Below are positions 1 to 7,934 of a stretch of 64,000 nucleotides of DNA, in pieces. The translations under genes were made by a program, and so were the position numbers. The stretch comes from an uncultured Alcaligenaceae bacterium (lineage in GTDB: Bacteria > Pseudomonadota > Gammaproteobacteria > Burkholderiales > Burkholderiaceae_B). The notes beneath the pieces are model-generated. The model ran no database searches and was not told the DNA's origin. It was given only the letters and a program-made list of their open reading frames with translations. Within the stretch, counting starts at the first letter, position 1, and every line of letters starts with the position of its first letter. The DNA lies in contig CALEQZ010000050.1 in assembly GCA_937908115.1 (NCBI GenBank), forward strand, positions 1 through 64,000. Direction: 5' to 3'.

Positions 1-57
1 CTACGGCTCAATAGCCTACTTCAGGGAGGACCACTTTTCAGGGGGCAGACCACGCAG
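1..57. mobile_element. Possible IS21-type insertion sequence end (partial)
   Basis: The first ~50 bases do not resemble the N-terminal part of a Bug protein although they are open in that frame. They contain two imperfect direct repeats of the type TTCAGGGRGN-ACCAC, at about 20-35 and 37-55, each starting TTCAGGG. Repeated blocks of this kind at the termini are characteristic of IS21-family elements. I infer the inner end of an element whose body lies left of the window. No transposase is visible here, so the family call rests only on the repeat style. Confidence 0.35.
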
Positions 58-723
58 ATGAATGCCAACGCCGGGTATCAGCCGTTGCAGGATCTTGTGC
101 TCGTGGGCGGTATCGCATCGGTGGCGAGCATCCTGGTGACAGGCAAGAAGGACAAGTATCCCGACTTGAAGGCCGTGCACGCGGCCGCGCAGGCACGGCC
201 GGGTGAACTCACCTACGGCTCGGCGGGTACGGGAACGTCGCAGCACATGCAGATGGCGCAATACAACCTGGAGCGCGGGCTGTCGATGATGCACGTGCCG
301 TATCGAGGCGGCGCGCCCGCCATGACGGATTTGGTCGGCGGCCAGATCGACCTCATGATGGAGCCCGTGGCCACGGCATTGCCGCAGATCCGCGGCGGCA
401 AGGTGCATCCGCTGGCGATTTCGCAGAAGACGCGCTCGCCGCTTGCCCCCGAGGTGCCGACTTTTGCCGAGGCCGGCGTGCCAGAGTTCCTGGCCAGCAC
501 GTGGTTCGTGCTGATGGCGCCGGCCGGCATCGATGCGGCCAATCTGCGCGCGCTGGGCGACGCGCTGGCCAAGGCGCTGGCCGATCCGGCCATCGCCAAG
601 GCATTGAGCGAGCGGGGCGTCGATCCCCTGCCCTTGCCCTCGCAGGAAATGGCGCAGTACATGCGCGACGAATATGCGCTGTGGGGCAAGGTGATCAAGG
701 AGGCCAAGATACCCACCCAGTAG
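58..723 (+). pseudogene. Bug-family TTT solute-binding protein, 5'-truncated
   Basis: The 221 residues match the C-terminal two thirds of Bug (tripartite tricarboxylate transporter receptor) proteins: a segment like the family's LTYGSAGTGTSQH block, then VPYRGGAPA, then the conserved tail through PEVPTFAEAG and APAGI. Family members are about 320 aa and begin with a signal peptide and a PxxxI(R/T)xVVP block; both are missing. The open frame runs off the left edge, but the first ~19 residues are unlike any Bug protein and coincide with the possible insertion-sequence end. The product would lack its export signal and half of the binding cleft, so I call it a truncated, probably non-functional gene. 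The frame ends two bases before the LysR-like remnant begins. Confidence 0.6.
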
Positions 724-724
724 A

Positions 725-1252
725 ATGGGGGCGTTGTCCGTGACTGCGCCCGCAATGCGTCGCCGCCTGCCGCCACTCAGTACCCTGCGCCCCTTTGAAG
801 CCGCGGCCCGCTTGGGGTCGTTTACGCTGGCCGCGCAAGAGCTGTCGCTGACGCAGGGCGCGGTCAGCCAGCAGGTGCGCAACCTCGAGGACTACCTCGG
901 GGTGCGCCTGTTCGAGCGGCATGCGCGGCGCTTGGAATTGTCCAACGAGGGCAGGCAGTTCTTTGCAGCGGCGCAGCGCGCGCTGGATGACCTGGAACGC
1001 ACGGCTGCGCGCATCGTTGCGCGGGGCTCACGTGAAACGGTGACCCTCAGCGCGATGCCTTCCCTGGCGACTTTCTGGGTGATGCCGCGGCTTGCGGCGT
1101 TCACCGCCACCCGGCCGGACATCGACCTGCGCCTGACCACGTCCATCGAGCCGGCCGATTTGCACGGCGGCACCGTCGATATCGCCGTGCGCGTAGGCGC
1201 TAATGCATCGGGCCAAAATAATTCTTTTGCCAGGATGCCCCCGCATGCGTAG
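725..1252 (+). pseudogene. LysR-family (GcvA-like) regulator, 3'-truncated
   Basis: The N-terminal winged-helix domain is intact: after the RLPPLSTLRPFEAAARLGSF start it has the helix-turn-helix LTQGAVSQQVRNLEDYLG, typical of GcvA-type LysR proteins. The co-inducer domain runs normally to VDIAVRVG near residue 160 and then stops making sense; an unrelated tail of about 16 residues leads to the stop codon. LysR proteins are about 300 aa and this one is 175. The break coincides with the more AT-rich bases around 1200, which look like the promoter region of the next gene, so a deletion junction near 1195-1203 is likely. A start at 755 would fit the family better than 725. DNA binding could persist, but effector sensing could not. 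Confidence 0.6.
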
Positions 1253-1295
1253 GCTTGTCGCCTGCATGCGGCCATCTGGCCCAATTGGAGACGTT

Positions 1296-2105
1296 ATGCC
1301 AGCAAGAGAACTACGTGTCGGTATCGCCGGATTCGGCGCGATCGGCAAAGCCATCGCCCGCAAATTGGATGCGGGCATTCCGGGGCTGCGCCTGGCGGCG
1401 CTGGGGGTGCGCGACGTCGAGCGTGCGCGCGCCGCCCATGCCTTTGCGGTCGAGCCGGTCTACACCGACATCGATCACTTGGCCGAGCATTGCGACGTGG
1501 TGGTCGAGTGCGCCCCGGCCGCCCTGCTGCCGCGCATCGCCACGCCCGTGCTGCAGGCGGGCAAGACGCTGCTGGTGCTCAGTTCGGGCGCGCTGCTGAT
1601 GAACGAGAACTTGGTGGACGTGGCGCGCGCGCATGGCGGGCAGATCGTGGTCGCCACCGGCGCCCTGCTCGGCCTGGATGCGGTGACGGCCGCCGCCGAA
1701 GGCACGATCCGCGAAGTGCGCATGGTCAGCCGCAAGCCGCCCATCGGGTTCGCTGGCGCGCCCTACGTGGTCAAGCATGGCATCGACCTGGACGCGATCA
1801 AGGAGCCGACGCGCATCTATACGGGCACGGCACGCGAAGCGGCCAGCGGCTTTCCTGCCAATTTGAATGTGGCGGTGTCGCTGTCGCTGGCGGGCGTCGG
1901 ACCGGACAAGACGATATTGGAGATCTGGGCCGACCCCACCGTGACGCGCAACATCCACCGCATCGAGGTCGATGCCGAGGAAGCCAGCTTCAGCATGGAA
2001 ATCCGTAACGTGCCCAGCGAAAACCCCAAGACGGGGCGCATCACCGCCCTGTCGGCGATTGCGGCGTTGCGCAAGATGACCGCGCCGCTGCGCATCGGCA
2101 CGTGA
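1296..2105 (+). CDS. nadX: L-aspartate dehydrogenase (NadX-like)
   Basis: 269 aa, the usual size for the family. The N-terminal Rossmann fold starts with VGIAGFGAIGKAIA (GxGxxG), and the C-terminal part carries the DUF108/aspartate dehydrogenase signature around SRKPPIGFAGAPYV and FPANLNVAVSLSLAG. Family knowledge: NAD(P)-dependent oxidative deamination of L-aspartate to iminoaspartate/oxaloacetate, feeding NAD synthesis or catabolism. I chose ATG 1296 because GGAG lies seven bases upstream and the protein then begins just before the Rossmann fold; the frame stays open to 1203 without conserved sequence. It is followed 11 bp later by a hydroxyacid dehydrogenase, so the pair probably acts in one catabolic route for an amino or hydroxy acid. 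The specific substrate is not proven by sequence. Confidence 0.8.
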   Translation: MPARELRVGIAGFGAIGKAIARKLDAGIPGLRLAALGVRDVERARAAHAFAVEPVYTDIDHLAEHCDVVVECAPAALLPRIATPVLQAGKTLLVLSSGALLMNENLVDVARAHGGQIVVATGALLGLDAVTAAAEGTIREVRMVSRKPPIGFAGAPYVVKHGIDLDAIKEPTRIYTGTAREAASGFPANLNVAVSLSLAGVGPDKTILEIWADPTVTRNIHRIEVDAEEASFSMEIRNVPSENPKTGRITALSAIAALRKMTAPLRIGT

Positions 2106-2116
2106 GGGCGGCCGCC

Positions 2117-3082
2117 ATGCCGTTGTGTGTGATCGCCCAACCCATCCACGAGGCGGGCGTGGCGGCGTTGCGCGCCGCCGGCGTGGACGTGCGCGTGGCC
2201 GACGCGCCGGATTTGGACACGCTGGCCGCGCAGATTGGCCCGGCGCAGGCCGTGCTGATCCGCGACGCGCTGCCCGCTTGGGTCATGGACGAGGCGCCGG
2301 ACTTGAAGGTAATCGCCAACCACGGTACAGGCACCGACGCCGTCGACGTGGCGCACGCCACGGCCCGGGGCATTCCGGTGGTGTACACGCCCCAATCCAA
2401 TGTGCAGGCCGTGGCCGAGCACGCCCTGATGCTGATGCTGGCCACAGCCCGCAAGGCGGCCGCCGCCGACGCTGCCACGCGTTCGGCAGACTGGGGGTTC
2501 AAGTACCGGTACGACTTGTTTTCGCTGTGGGGCAAGACGCTCGGCATCATCGGCTACGGACATACCGGCCGGTGGCTGGCGCGCATGGCCGCCGGCGGTT
2601 TGGGCATGCGCGTGCGCGTCTGGTCGCCGAGTGCACCGCCCGGTTCGGTCGATGGCGTCGAACGGGTGGATACCCTGCGCGAGCTGCTCGAAAGCGCCGA
2701 TGTGGTCAGCCTGCACCGGCCGCTGCGTGCCGATACGCGGCACACGCTGGATGCGCAGTCGCTGGCCTGGCTGCGTCCCCACGCGCTGGTCATCAACACG
2801 TCACGCGGCGGGCTGATCGAGGAGCAGGCGCTGGTCGCGGCCTTGCGCCAAGGCAGGATCGCCGGCGCGGGCCTGGACGTCTTCGAACAGGAGCCGCTGC
2901 CGCAAGGCCATGCGCTTGCCGAATTGCCCAACGTGGTGCTGACCCCGCACATTGCAGGCTCGACGGTCGAGGCATTGCGCGAAACGGCCTTGCAGTGCGC
3001 GCAAGGCATCATAGACGTGCTGGTGCATGGGCGCCGCCCGCAGACGCTGCGCAATCCGGAGGTTTGGCCGTCGGGCAGCTGA
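2117..3082 (+). CDS. D-2-hydroxyacid dehydrogenase (NAD-dependent)
   Basis: 321 aa. It has the two-domain formate/glycerate dehydrogenase architecture: a catalytic domain, a nucleotide-binding domain with GIIGYGHTG near residues 143-151, and the catalytic trio Arg230 (INTSRGG), Glu in DVFEQEP (257-259) and His278 (TPHIAGS). Family members interconvert 2-keto acids and D-2-hydroxy acids; phosphoglycerate-, hydroxypyruvate- or lactate-type substrates cannot be told apart. ATG 2117 has GAGGG eight bases upstream; a GTG at 2102 would overlap the nadX stop but has no ribosome site. It is the second gene of the nadX operon. A small GATGCC/GGCATC dyad (3099-3113) lies between it and the convergent ligD gene, without a U tract. 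Confidence 0.85.
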   Translation: MPLCVIAQPIHEAGVAALRAAGVDVRVADAPDLDTLAAQIGPAQAVLIRDALPAWVMDEAPDLKVIANHGTGTDAVDVAHATARGIPVVYTPQSNVQAVAEHALMLMLATARKAAAADAATRSADWGFKYRYDLFSLWGKTLGIIGYGHTGRWLARMAAGGLGMRVRVWSPSAPPGSVDGVERVDTLRELLESADVVSLHRPLRADTRHTLDAQSLAWLRPHALVINTSRGGLIEEQALVAALRQGRIAGAGLDVFEQEPLPQGHALAELPNVVLTPHIAGSTVEALRETALQCAQGIIDVLVHGRRPQTLRNPEVWPSGS

Positions 3083-3117
3083 TCGCCGGGTGTGGCCCGA
3101 TGCCGGTGGCATCGCGG

Positions 3118-5658
3118 TCAGTCGTCGCGATCCGGCCCCGGGCTGCGCGGATCGAATCCCAGCCGCTTCATGGCCCGGCCGATCGCCTGCGGGGCGTAGT
3201 CCTGCCACGGGTCGTTACCGGTGTCCAGCCGCCGGTCGACGTCGGCCAAGGTCCACTGCGCGCCGCGCTTGAGTTGGCCGAGTTCGTCCCAGCCCACCGG
3301 TACCGATATGCCCAGGCCCGGACGGGCGCGCAACGACCAGGCCGACACAGTGGTGGCGCCAAAGCCGTTGCGCAGATAGTCCACGAACACCCGCCCCACC
3401 CTATTCTTGGGGCCGCTTTTGGCCACGAAGACCTGCGGGACGGTGGTGGCCAGGTGTCGGGCGATGGCGCGTGAAAACCCCTTGACCTCATCCCAGCCGT
3501 AATGGCGCCGCACGGGAACGATCACGTGCAAGCCTTTGCCGCCGCTGGTTTTCAGCCAGGCGCGTAGCCCCAACTGTTCGAGGAAGGTGCACAGGAGCTC
3601 GGCAGCCTGGAGCATCGTCTTCCAGGCCACGCCTTTGCCGGGATCCAGGTCGAAGGTCATGCGGTCGGGTTTGGCGATGGCATGCTTGGTCGCGTTCCAC
3701 GTATGGAACTCCAGCACGTTGGCCTGGGCCGCCGAAACCAGCGCATGGGCGGTCGGCACCTCCAGCAGCGGCGGATGGCCGGGATCGAGCTTGCGGTCGA
3801 GCAGCTTGACGCCGGGCATGGCGCTTTCCAGGTGCTTCTGGAAAAACTGCTCGCCGTCGATGCCGTCGGGCGCGCGCACGAGCGATACCGGGCGATGCTT
3901 CAAGTGTTCGAGCATCAGCGGCGCGACGCGGGCGTAGTAGCGGACCACGTCGAGCTTGGTCGTGCCGGTGGACGGGTCGACGACCCTGTCCGGGTGGGTG
4001 ACACGCATGGTCTTGGCCGATTCTGGCGAATGTTTCATTGCCCTGCCCTGTTTGCCGGTCGCTTTGGTGGGCCCCCCATCCGGCCGCTCGCGCACGATGG
4101 CCGCTGCGGCCTTGTCCTGGCGCAGCCCGCGAAAGACTGCGTGCCGGACGTGGCCGGACCGGGTCCATTCGCTGAAAGAAACTTCCGCGACCCATTCCGG
4201 CCGCACCCAGTGCACACCGCGGTCGCGGGGGGGGCGGCCGGCCAGGGGGCTTTGCGGCGTTTCCAGCGTCTTTAGCCGGCCGGCCAAGTCGCGCAGCGCG
4301 GCTTGGTCAAAGCCGCTGCCGACATTGCCGGCGTACTGCAGCCGGCCGGCATCGTCGTGCACCGCCAGCAAGAGCGATCCCAGGCCGGACCGGGTGCCTT
4401 TCGGGTCGGTGTAGCCGGCGATGACGAACTCCTGCCGGTGCGCACACTTGAGTTTGATCCAGGCGCCGGAGCGGCGCGACGCGTAGATCGAATCGCGCCG
4501 CTTGCCGATCAGCCCTTCCAGCCCCATCTTGCACGCTGATGCCGCCAGCTGCCCGGGCGGCGCATCGAAGTCCTCGCTAAAGCGCAACCCCTTGGGCGGG
4601 CGCGCGCCCAGCACCTGCCGCAGCAGGTCGCGGCGCAATTGCAGTCGCTCCCGGCGCAGGTCGCGGCCAGCAAGGAAAGGCGCGTCGAACAGGCAATAGG
4701 CAATGTCGCCCGTGCGGCGGCTGTCGAAGGCGTTCTGCAGCGCTTGGAAGCTGGGGATGCCATCGTCGGTCAAGACCACGATTTCGCCATCCAGCCAGCC
4801 CGAGCCCAGACCCAGCTTGGCGACGGCGCGGGCCAGGTGCGGCATCCGCTCCGTCCAGTCGTGGCCATTGCGGGTAAACAGCCGCACGTCGTCGCCGTCG
4901 ATGCGTGCCAGGATCCGGTAGCCGTCCCACTTGATCTCGAACAGCCAATCGCCGGCCTGTCCCGGCACGTCCTTGACCAGGGTGGCAAGCTGGGGGCTGA
5001 GCTTGGCCGGCAACTTGGCCGCCCGGCCAGGTACAGGCACGGCCGGGCGCGCCGTTTTTCCGGACGACGAGCTCGTGGCGCGCGAGGCGCCGTGCTTTGG
5101 TTTTGGCCGGGCGGCTGGCGCCGCGACGCTATCGGGCAACTCGTCGACGACGCTGAACTCGCGCGCCGGGCGGGCGAATGCATCCCGCTCTTTGATCAAC
5201 AGCCAAGGCGGCTGCTTCTCGTCACGGCCCTTCATCCGCACCAGCGTCCAGTGCCCGCGCATCTTGACGCCGTCCAGAGCGAACTTGAGCTTGCCTTCGC
5301 GGTAAGCGCGCCGGGGGTCTCCCAGGGGTGTCCAAATGCCCTTGTCCCAAATGATGACCTTGCCCGCGCCGTACTGGCCGGCAGGAATCTCGCCTTCGAA
5401 CTGGTTGTAGGCGATTGGGTGGTCCTCGACCTGCACGGCCATGCGCTTGTCCTGGGGATCGTAGCTGGGACCCTTGGGCACGGCCCAGCTCTTCATCACG
5501 CCGCCCAGCTCCAGGCGCAAGTCGTAGTGCAGGCGGCGCGCCCAATGCTTTTGGATCACGAAGACGCGCGCATCCCCTGTTGGGCCGCGGGTCCCGGCGG
5601 GTTCGGCGGTGACGGCGAAGTTGCGCTTGGCGCGATAGGGCTTGAGCGGGTCGGCCAT
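3118..5658 (-). CDS. ligD: Multifunctional DNA ligase D (NHEJ)
   Basis: 846 aa with all three LigD modules in the order phosphoesterase, ligase, polymerase. The phosphoesterase has His38, His44, Asp46 and Arg48 in KHWARRLHYDLRLE, plus His80. The ATP-dependent ligase has the nucleotidyl lysine 243 in IKWDG. The C-terminal archaeo-eukaryotic primase/polymerase has the metal site DLD at 670-672 (TFDLDPG) and SGGKGLHV. LigD trims, fills and seals double-strand breaks held by Ku. A Ser/Pro/Lys-rich linker joins the first two modules. ATG 5658 follows the ku stop codon after one base, so the two genes are translationally linked. The gene looks complete. Known benefit in other bacteria is repair in stationary phase or after desiccation, which fits the trehalose and glucan genes nearby. 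Confidence 0.95.
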   Translation of the reverse strand: MADPLKPYRAKRNFAVTAEPAGTRGPTGDARVFVIQKHWARRLHYDLRLELGGVMKSWAVPKGPSYDPQDKRMAVQVEDHPIAYNQFEGEIPAGQYGAGKVIIWDKGIWTPLGDPRRAYREGKLKFALDGVKMRGHWTLVRMKGRDEKQPPWLLIKERDAFARPAREFSVVDELPDSVAAPAARPKPKHGASRATSSSSGKTARPAVPVPGRAAKLPAKLSPQLATLVKDVPGQAGDWLFEIKWDGYRILARIDGDDVRLFTRNGHDWTERMPHLARAVAKLGLGSGWLDGEIVVLTDDGIPSFQALQNAFDSRRTGDIAYCLFDAPFLAGRDLRRERLQLRRDLLRQVLGARPPKGLRFSEDFDAPPGQLAASACKMGLEGLIGKRRDSIYASRRSGAWIKLKCAHRQEFVIAGYTDPKGTRSGLGSLLLAVHDDAGRLQYAGNVGSGFDQAALRDLAGRLKTLETPQSPLAGRPPRDRGVHWVRPEWVAEVSFSEWTRSGHVRHAVFRGLRQDKAAAAIVRERPDGGPTKATGKQGRAMKHSPESAKTMRVTHPDRVVDPSTGTTKLDVVRYYARVAPLMLEHLKHRPVSLVRAPDGIDGEQFFQKHLESAMPGVKLLDRKLDPGHPPLLEVPTAHALVSAAQANVLEFHTWNATKHAIAKPDRMTFDLDPGKGVAWKTMLQAAELLCTFLEQLGLRAWLKTSGGKGLHVIVPVRRHYGWDEVKGFSRAIARHLATTVPQVFVAKSGPKNRVGRVFVDYLRNGFGATTVSAWSLRARPGLGISVPVGWDELGQLKRGAQWTLADVDRRLDTGNDPWQDYAPQAIGRAMKRLGFDPRSPGPDRDD

Positions 5659-5659
5659 G

Positions 5660-6547
5660 TCAGGCGGCCTTGCGCGAGCCGCCCTTCTTGGCGGCTGCAC
5701 GTTTGCGTGGCGGCGTCTTGCGCGCGGTGCCCTTGCCGGCCTTGGCGCCGCCCTTGAGGCTGCGCGCCAGCAGCTCGGTCAGGTCGATGACGTTGTCGCC
5801 CGTCTCCGGTGCCTGCTCGGCCGGTTCGATCACGGCCTTGGCCTTGCCCGCCTTGGCCTTTTTCTCGACCAGCTTCATGATGACTTCGCGGAATTCGTCC
5901 TTGAATGCCTGTGGATCCCAAGGCCCGGTCATTTCCTTGACCAGCTGTTCGGCCATGCGGGTTTCGGTGGCGGTGAACTTCGGTCCCTTGGACCCGACGC
6001 CGGGCAAGTCCAGCCCGTCCAAGGGCTTGACCTCGTCGCCCCAGCGCAGCAGGTCGAGCACCAGCGCCGGCCCGGACGGCACCACGGCGGCCAGGTGCTG
6101 CTTGGTCTGGATGACGACCTTGGCCAGGCCGATCTTGCCGGTCCTGGCCAGCGTATCGCGAAGCAGCGCATAGACCTTTTGCCCCTTGTTGATGGGCTCC
6201 AAGTAGTAAGGCCGCTCCAGGTAGACGAACGGCAGCTCCGAGGCCTGCACGAAGCGCACGATTTCTATGGTCTGCGTCGTGCGTGGATAGGCCGCTTCGA
6301 TTTCGTCGGGTGTCAGCACGACGTATTCGCCTTCGCCATATTCGACGCCCTTGACGATGTCGTCACGGTCGATTTCCCTGCCGGTGCGCTTGTTCACGCG
6401 CTTGTAGCCGACCCGGTCCATGGTGCGCCGGTCCAGCCAATCGAAGTCTATCCCCTGCTCCCGCGCTGCGGTGTGAAGCCCGACGGGGATGAGCACCAAG
6501 CCGAAAGAGATCGCCCCCTTCCAGATGACGCGCGTCTCGCTTGCCAT
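5660..6547 (-). CDS. ku: Ku homodimer DNA-end-binding protein
   Basis: 295 aa. The Ku core runs from WKGAISFGLVLIPV near the N terminus through YYLEPINKGQKVYALLRD, the typical bacterial Ku bridge region, to FREVIMKLVEKK. The C-terminal ~50 residues are a Lys/Ala/Arg-rich tail, as in many bacterial Ku proteins, likely binding DNA. Ku encircles DNA ends and recruits LigD. ATG 6547 is preceded by a strong AGGAGGG four bases upstream. ligD starts one base after the ku stop, making a two-gene NHEJ operon. I see no convincing promoter in the 6548-6816 gap; no -24/-12 element was found there. Confidence 0.94.
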   Translation of the reverse strand: MASETRVIWKGAISFGLVLIPVGLHTAAREQGIDFDWLDRRTMDRVGYKRVNKRTGREIDRDDIVKGVEYGEGEYVVLTPDEIEAAYPRTTQTIEIVRFVQASELPFVYLERPYYLEPINKGQKVYALLRDTLARTGKIGLAKVVIQTKQHLAAVVPSGPALVLDLLRWGDEVKPLDGLDLPGVGSKGPKFTATETRMAEQLVKEMTGPWDPQAFKDEFREVIMKLVEKKAKAGKAKAVIEPAEQAPETGDNVIDLTELLARSLKGGAKAGKGTARKTPPRKRAAAKKGGSRKAA

Positions 6548-6816
6548 GCTGCCCTCCTGGTGTCGCTGCGCGGCGCGGCCGCGACTGCGGCGGTAGCCAA
6601 CGGCCGGTGGCGGGTGCAGCCGGCCAGGGCGCGGCCGTGCCGCTTGGTCTTGTTTGTAGCCGGTCGGCGTGCGCCCAGGCGCGTCAAACTGTGAGCCCCT
6701 GTTGCGTGCAGGCACCGGGCTGCGGGGCTGTCCCGGCGGCGGCCCCGGCCAATCTTGCCAGCAGGAAGCAGGCCCATCGGTAAGGTTTGCAGCCTGCGCG
6801 TGGCTGCCTTGCCGCG

Positions 6817-7509
6817 CTACTTGGCTGCGCCGGGCTGTGCGGTCCCCGCGGCGCCTTGCTTGTCGGCGTCGCCGCCGTCGCCGCCGACTTTCTGGTGCAG
6901 CGCGCGGGCCATTTCCAGGTGCTTCTCCAGCGAGGGCAGCATCTTCTGGGCGAAGGCCTTGATGTCGGGATCCTTGGCCTTCTCGGCGGCGTCCCGGAAC
7001 AGTTCGATGGCGTCTTCGTGTGCGCTGACGCCGATCTGGCCCATGTAGTTGCGGTCGAAGCTATCGTCGGTCATGCCCAGCACCTTGAGCTTGGCCGACT
7101 GCACGAGCGACGGGTCGGTGGGCGGGGTGTAGCCCTTTTGCTTGGCCAGCGCGGCAAGCTCCTCGTTGGCCTTGGTGTGTTCCTGGATCATTTGCTCGGC
7201 AAACGCCTTGACCTCGGGGTCGGACGCTTTTTCCTGTGCGAGCTTGGAGCCTTCCACTTCGGTGAATCCGGCGTGCGCGGCCTTCTCCAGGAAGTCCTTG
7301 TCGTCGCCTTCCAACTGGCTGTTGCCGGCATCTTGGTTGGCTGGCGGCTGGCCGGCTGCGCCTGGCGCCGCGGGCGCCGGCGCCGTCTGCGGCGAGCCAG
7401 GCGATGCCGGGGCGGCAGGCGAAGCGGGCTGGGGTTGGGCCATGCCCGCGCCGCCCAGCGCGAGCGAGCTGGCGGCGAGCATGCCGGCGGTAATATGACG
7501 CAGCTTCAT
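6817..7509 (-). CDS. Secreted DUF4142 protein
   Basis: 230 aa. A signal peptide (MKLRH, hydrophobic stretch, AMAQ-like cleavage near residue 24) precedes a Pro/Ala/Gln-rich linker of about 45 residues. Then comes the DUF4142 helical domain with the repeated patterns DPEVKAFAEQMIQEHTKAN and DPDIKAFAQKMLPSLEKHL, a ferritin-like four-helix arrangement. The product should be periplasmic or outer-membrane associated; its biochemical role is unknown. ATG 7509 has AGGAG eight bases upstream. A near-perfect sigma-54 promoter (7602-7615) and a small leader dyad (7561-7578) lie just upstream on the same strand. Homologues occur beside trehalose/glycogen and ligD/ku genes in pseudomonads (recollection, not checked), so a stress role is plausible. 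Confidence 0.85.
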   Translation of the reverse strand: MKLRHITAGMLAASSLALGGAGMAQPQPASPAAPASPGSPQTAPAPAAPGAAGQPPANQDAGNSQLEGDDKDFLEKAAHAGFTEVEGSKLAQEKASDPEVKAFAEQMIQEHTKANEELAALAKQKGYTPPTDPSLVQSAKLKVLGMTDDSFDRNYMGQIGVSAHEDAIELFRDAAEKAKDPDIKAFAQKMLPSLEKHLEMARALHQKVGGDGGDADKQGAAGTAQPGAAK

Positions 7510-7560
7510 GAGGATCTCCTTGCAGCGTGTGCTTGCGCTTGGGTTCATGGACGCCGCCAC

Positions 7561-7578
7561 CCTGCCCGTATCGGCAGG
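7561..7578 (-). other. Leader dyad CCTGCC-N6-GGCAGG
   Basis: A 6-bp inverted repeat separated by six bases, lying between the sigma-54 promoter and the start of the DUF4142 gene. It would be in the transcribed leader, so it could be an RNA hairpin or a protein site. No U tract follows. The rest of 7510-7934 (about 425 bp without a gene) holds the 7602-7615 promoter and, near 7895-7905, an AT run downstream of otsA next to GC-rich sequence that makes only a poor terminator. Confidence 0.4.
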
Positions 7579-7601
7579 ATGTGCGGCTTGGCTGTGTGCA
7601 T

Positions 7602-7615
7602 GCAAGCCGCGTGCC
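7602..7615 (-). promoter_or_regulatory. Sigma-54 (-24/-12) promoter of the DUF4142 gene
   Basis: Read on the minus strand the site is CAGGCACG-CGGC-TTGCA, matching 11 of the 12 conserved positions of TGGCACG-N4-TTGCW with exact GG-N10-GC spacing. It points toward the DUF4142 gene, whose ATG is about 90 bases downstream, giving a leader of about 80 bases. The only deviation (A for T before GG) is the same as in the glgA promoter at 15432. This is a sequence match; activity is inferred. Confidence 0.7.
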
Positions 7616-7934
7616 TGCGGCCACGGTCAGCGTCCGTGCGGCAGCCGGGCGCCCTGCATTTCGTCGGCCTGGGTTTTCGGGAAGCCGATTTGATGGTTCC
7701 GGACTTCCGGGTTTCGGCGGCGCGCCGCGGACGGAGCGCCAGGCATGCGCGCTGTCGCTGATCGAACGATCGACGCGGCCCTTGCGGCACGCCACATCGG
7801 AATGCCGCTTTGCCGATGTGCGCACGCAGCAGCGCGCGGCCAAGCGCTGGATGGGCAGTTCGCCCGCGCAGTGGCGCGGGGCGCCAAGCTGGGCAAAAAA
7901 TTTTGAGCGGGCGGCGGCGCGCCGGCAGCGAGGA

